DNA from: DATFVA01 sp963745945
GTDB taxonomy: Bacteria; Bacteroidota; Ignavibacteria; Ignavibacteriales; Ignavibacteriaceae
Length of the DNA stretch: 64,000 nt
NCBI GenBank assembly: GCA_963745945.1
Contig: CAVUZG010000009.1
Location: 62,001-126,000, forward strand
Direction of reading: 5' to 3'
Below are positions 63,061 to 64,000 of this stretch, piece by piece. The first letter of the stretch is position 1. The number at the start of each line of letters is the position of its first letter. The notes under the pieces are model-generated. The model was given only the letters and a program-made list of their open reading frames with translations. It was not told the DNA's origin and made no database searches. Both the position numbers and the translations under genes were made by a program.

Positions 63061-64000
63061 GTGAAACTAACGAATGAAATAGTTGAAGAAAAAGCAAGAA
63101 GACTGGGTTTCGATCTGGTTGGTTTTGCTAAAGCAGAAATATTAAATGAAGAAACAGATAATCTGAAGAAATGGCTTGAGTCAGGTTATCATTCCCAAAT
63201 GAAATATATGGAACGCAATTATGAGAAGCGAAAAGATATACGTAAAGTTTTTCGGAAAGCGAAGAGTGTAATTTCCCTGGGACTAAATTATTATACTCCG
63301 TATAAATACTCAGAAGAAACCGACGAAGGAAAAACTGGCCTACCGGCAGGCAAGGTTTCAAGGTATGCCTGGGGAAAAGATTATCATCTAGTAATTTGGA
63401 ATAAACTTAAAATTCTTGAAAAAGAGTTACGTGAAATTGATCCTAAATTCAAATCTCTTTCATACGTAGATACCGGACCAGTTATGGACAAAGCTTGGGC
63501 TGTTAGAGCCGGAATTGGCTGGCTGGGAAAACATACTAATGTTATAAACCCTAATATCGGGAGTTGGTTTTTTATAGCAAATGTAATTACTAATTATAAT
63601 TTTAGTTATTCAGAATTAATTACAGATCATTGCGGAACCTGTACTGCATGCCTGGAAGCATGTCCCACAAATGCAATAACGGACGCATATGTTGTGGATT
63701 CCAATAAATGTATATCTTATCTGACAATAGAAAATAAAAATGAAATTCCTGAATCTTTCAAACACAGCTTTGATAACTGGATCTTCGGCTGCGACATTTG
63801 CCAGGATGTCTGTCCCTGGAATATAAAATTCAGTGAAAATTGTGAAGTGGAGGAGTTTAATCCCATTGAAGCTAAAACTGCAATTGATTTATTTGATGTT
63901 CTTAAAATGGATGATGAAACTTTTAACAACAGGTTTAAAGAAAGTCCTGTTAAACGGGCTAAGTTATCAGGATTAAAAAGAAACGCTTCATTTCTTTTAA
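63061..64000 (+). CDS. queG: Epoxyqueuosine reductase, C-terminus beyond window
   Basis: The frame opens at GTG 63061 and stays open to the end of the window (313 codons). An in-frame stop at 63043-63045 rules out earlier starts. QueG features are the Asp region YVDTGPVMDKAWA, the following GIGWLGKHTNVINP and the two [4Fe-4S] motifs CGTCTACLEACPTNAI and CDICQDVCPWN. The enzyme reduces epoxyqueuosine to queuosine in tRNA with a cobalamin cofactor, linking it with the B12 uptake locus. A palindromic repeat at 63337-63355 codes about six extra residues (TGLPAG). Confidence 0.95.
   Translation, partial: MKLTNEIVEEKARRLGFDLVGFAKAEILNEETDNLKKWLESGYHSQMKYMERNYEKRKDIRKVFRKAKSVISLGLNYYTPYKYSEETDEGKTGLPAGKVSRYAWGKDYHLVIWNKLKILEKELREIDPKFKSLSYVDTGPVMDKAWAVRAGIGWLGKHTNVINPNIGSWFFIANVITNYNFSYSELITDHCGTCTACLEACPTNAITDAYVVDSNKCISYLTIENKNEIPESFKHSFDNWIFGCDICQDVCPWNIKFSENCEVEEFNPIEAKTAIDLFDVLKMDDETFNNRFKESPVKRAKLSGLKRNASFLL
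63337..63355. repeat. Palindromic repeat element, copy 2 (inside queG)
   Basis: GGCCTACCGGCAGGCAAGG is an imperfect palindrome whose reverse complement matches the element at 49876-49895 at 15 of 18 positions. Here it is read in frame, coding GLPAG and flanking residues between GK and VSRYAW. Confidence 0.75.

Overview
The window reads as an AT-rich chromosomal segment of a member of Ignavibacteria (Bacteroidota/Chlorobiota group). Three things point there. The M1 aminopeptidase ends in a type IX secretion sorting domain opening with the NYPNPFNP motif. Several families are typical of this group: DUF4837, DUF2723, DUF6580, a long SecA with a central insertion, and a single-cytochrome succinate dehydrogenase. 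Many genes still carry good Shine-Dalgarno sites (AAAGGAGA type), which most Bacteroidota lack. Genes are dense, mostly housekeeping, with short operons and frequent 1-14 bp overlaps. No prophage, transposase, CRISPR array or rRNA is visible. There is one tRNA.

Layout. 1-5.5 kb: start of a lipoprotein gene, an isochorismatase-like hydrolase, a C39-like peptidase divergent from a D-Ala-D-Ala-ligase-like ATP-grasp enzyme, a PlsC acyltransferase and a NagD-like phosphatase. 5.5-8.4 kb: a vitamin B12 locus (BtuB-like receptor and a DUF6580 membrane protein) behind a cobalamin riboswitch with an SD-sequestering hairpin. 8.7-12.4 kb: sdhCAB plus a small membrane protein. 12.4-18 kb: an acidic protein with obgE, an M48 lipoprotein, tRNA-CAU with secG, and a PBP4-type carboxypeptidase. 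18-25.2 kb: LOG-family protein, rpsU, a small zinc-ribbon protein, UspA, an ECF sigma/anti-sigma pair, M14 peptidase, redoxin, DUF2461 and a beta-barrel. 25.2-29.5 kb: methyltransferase, CYTH protein and an AddB-like nuclease broken by a frameshift. 29.6-39.7 kb: T9SS-exported aminopeptidase, greA, ribD, ribE, and the tilS-hpt-ftsH-lipid kinase-DUF4837 run. 39.7-46.3 kb: DUF2723 protein, glnE, a beta-barrel and a frameshifted short-chain dehydrogenase. 46.4-55.5 kb: secA, glnB, a TPR lipoprotein, mtgA, an AlbA_2 protein, a SpoU methyltransferase and rlmN. 55.6-64 kb: acyl-CoA dehydrogenase, a three-gene envelope operon (YidD-like plus two paralogues), LemA/TPM, two ferredoxins, MBL hydrolase, Rieske protein and the start of queG.

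How the parts fit. Cell-envelope and secretion functions dominate: SecA, SecG, YidD-like, FtsH, MtgA, PBP4, LemA/TPM, and a TPR lipoprotein that may belong to the type IX system. Nitrogen control is represented by GlnE and a P-II protein that keeps the uridylylation tyrosine. Respiration is represented by SdhCAB.

Most unusual observations. A G-rich array of imperfect ~26-42-nt units lies between the second ferredoxin and a perfect 11-bp terminator (61533-61731), and looks like a structured small RNA or regulatory 3' UTR. A palindromic repeat family has one member inside the queG reading frame and another after glnB. Two genes (addB-like and an SDR) carry one-base frameshifts of the same sense.
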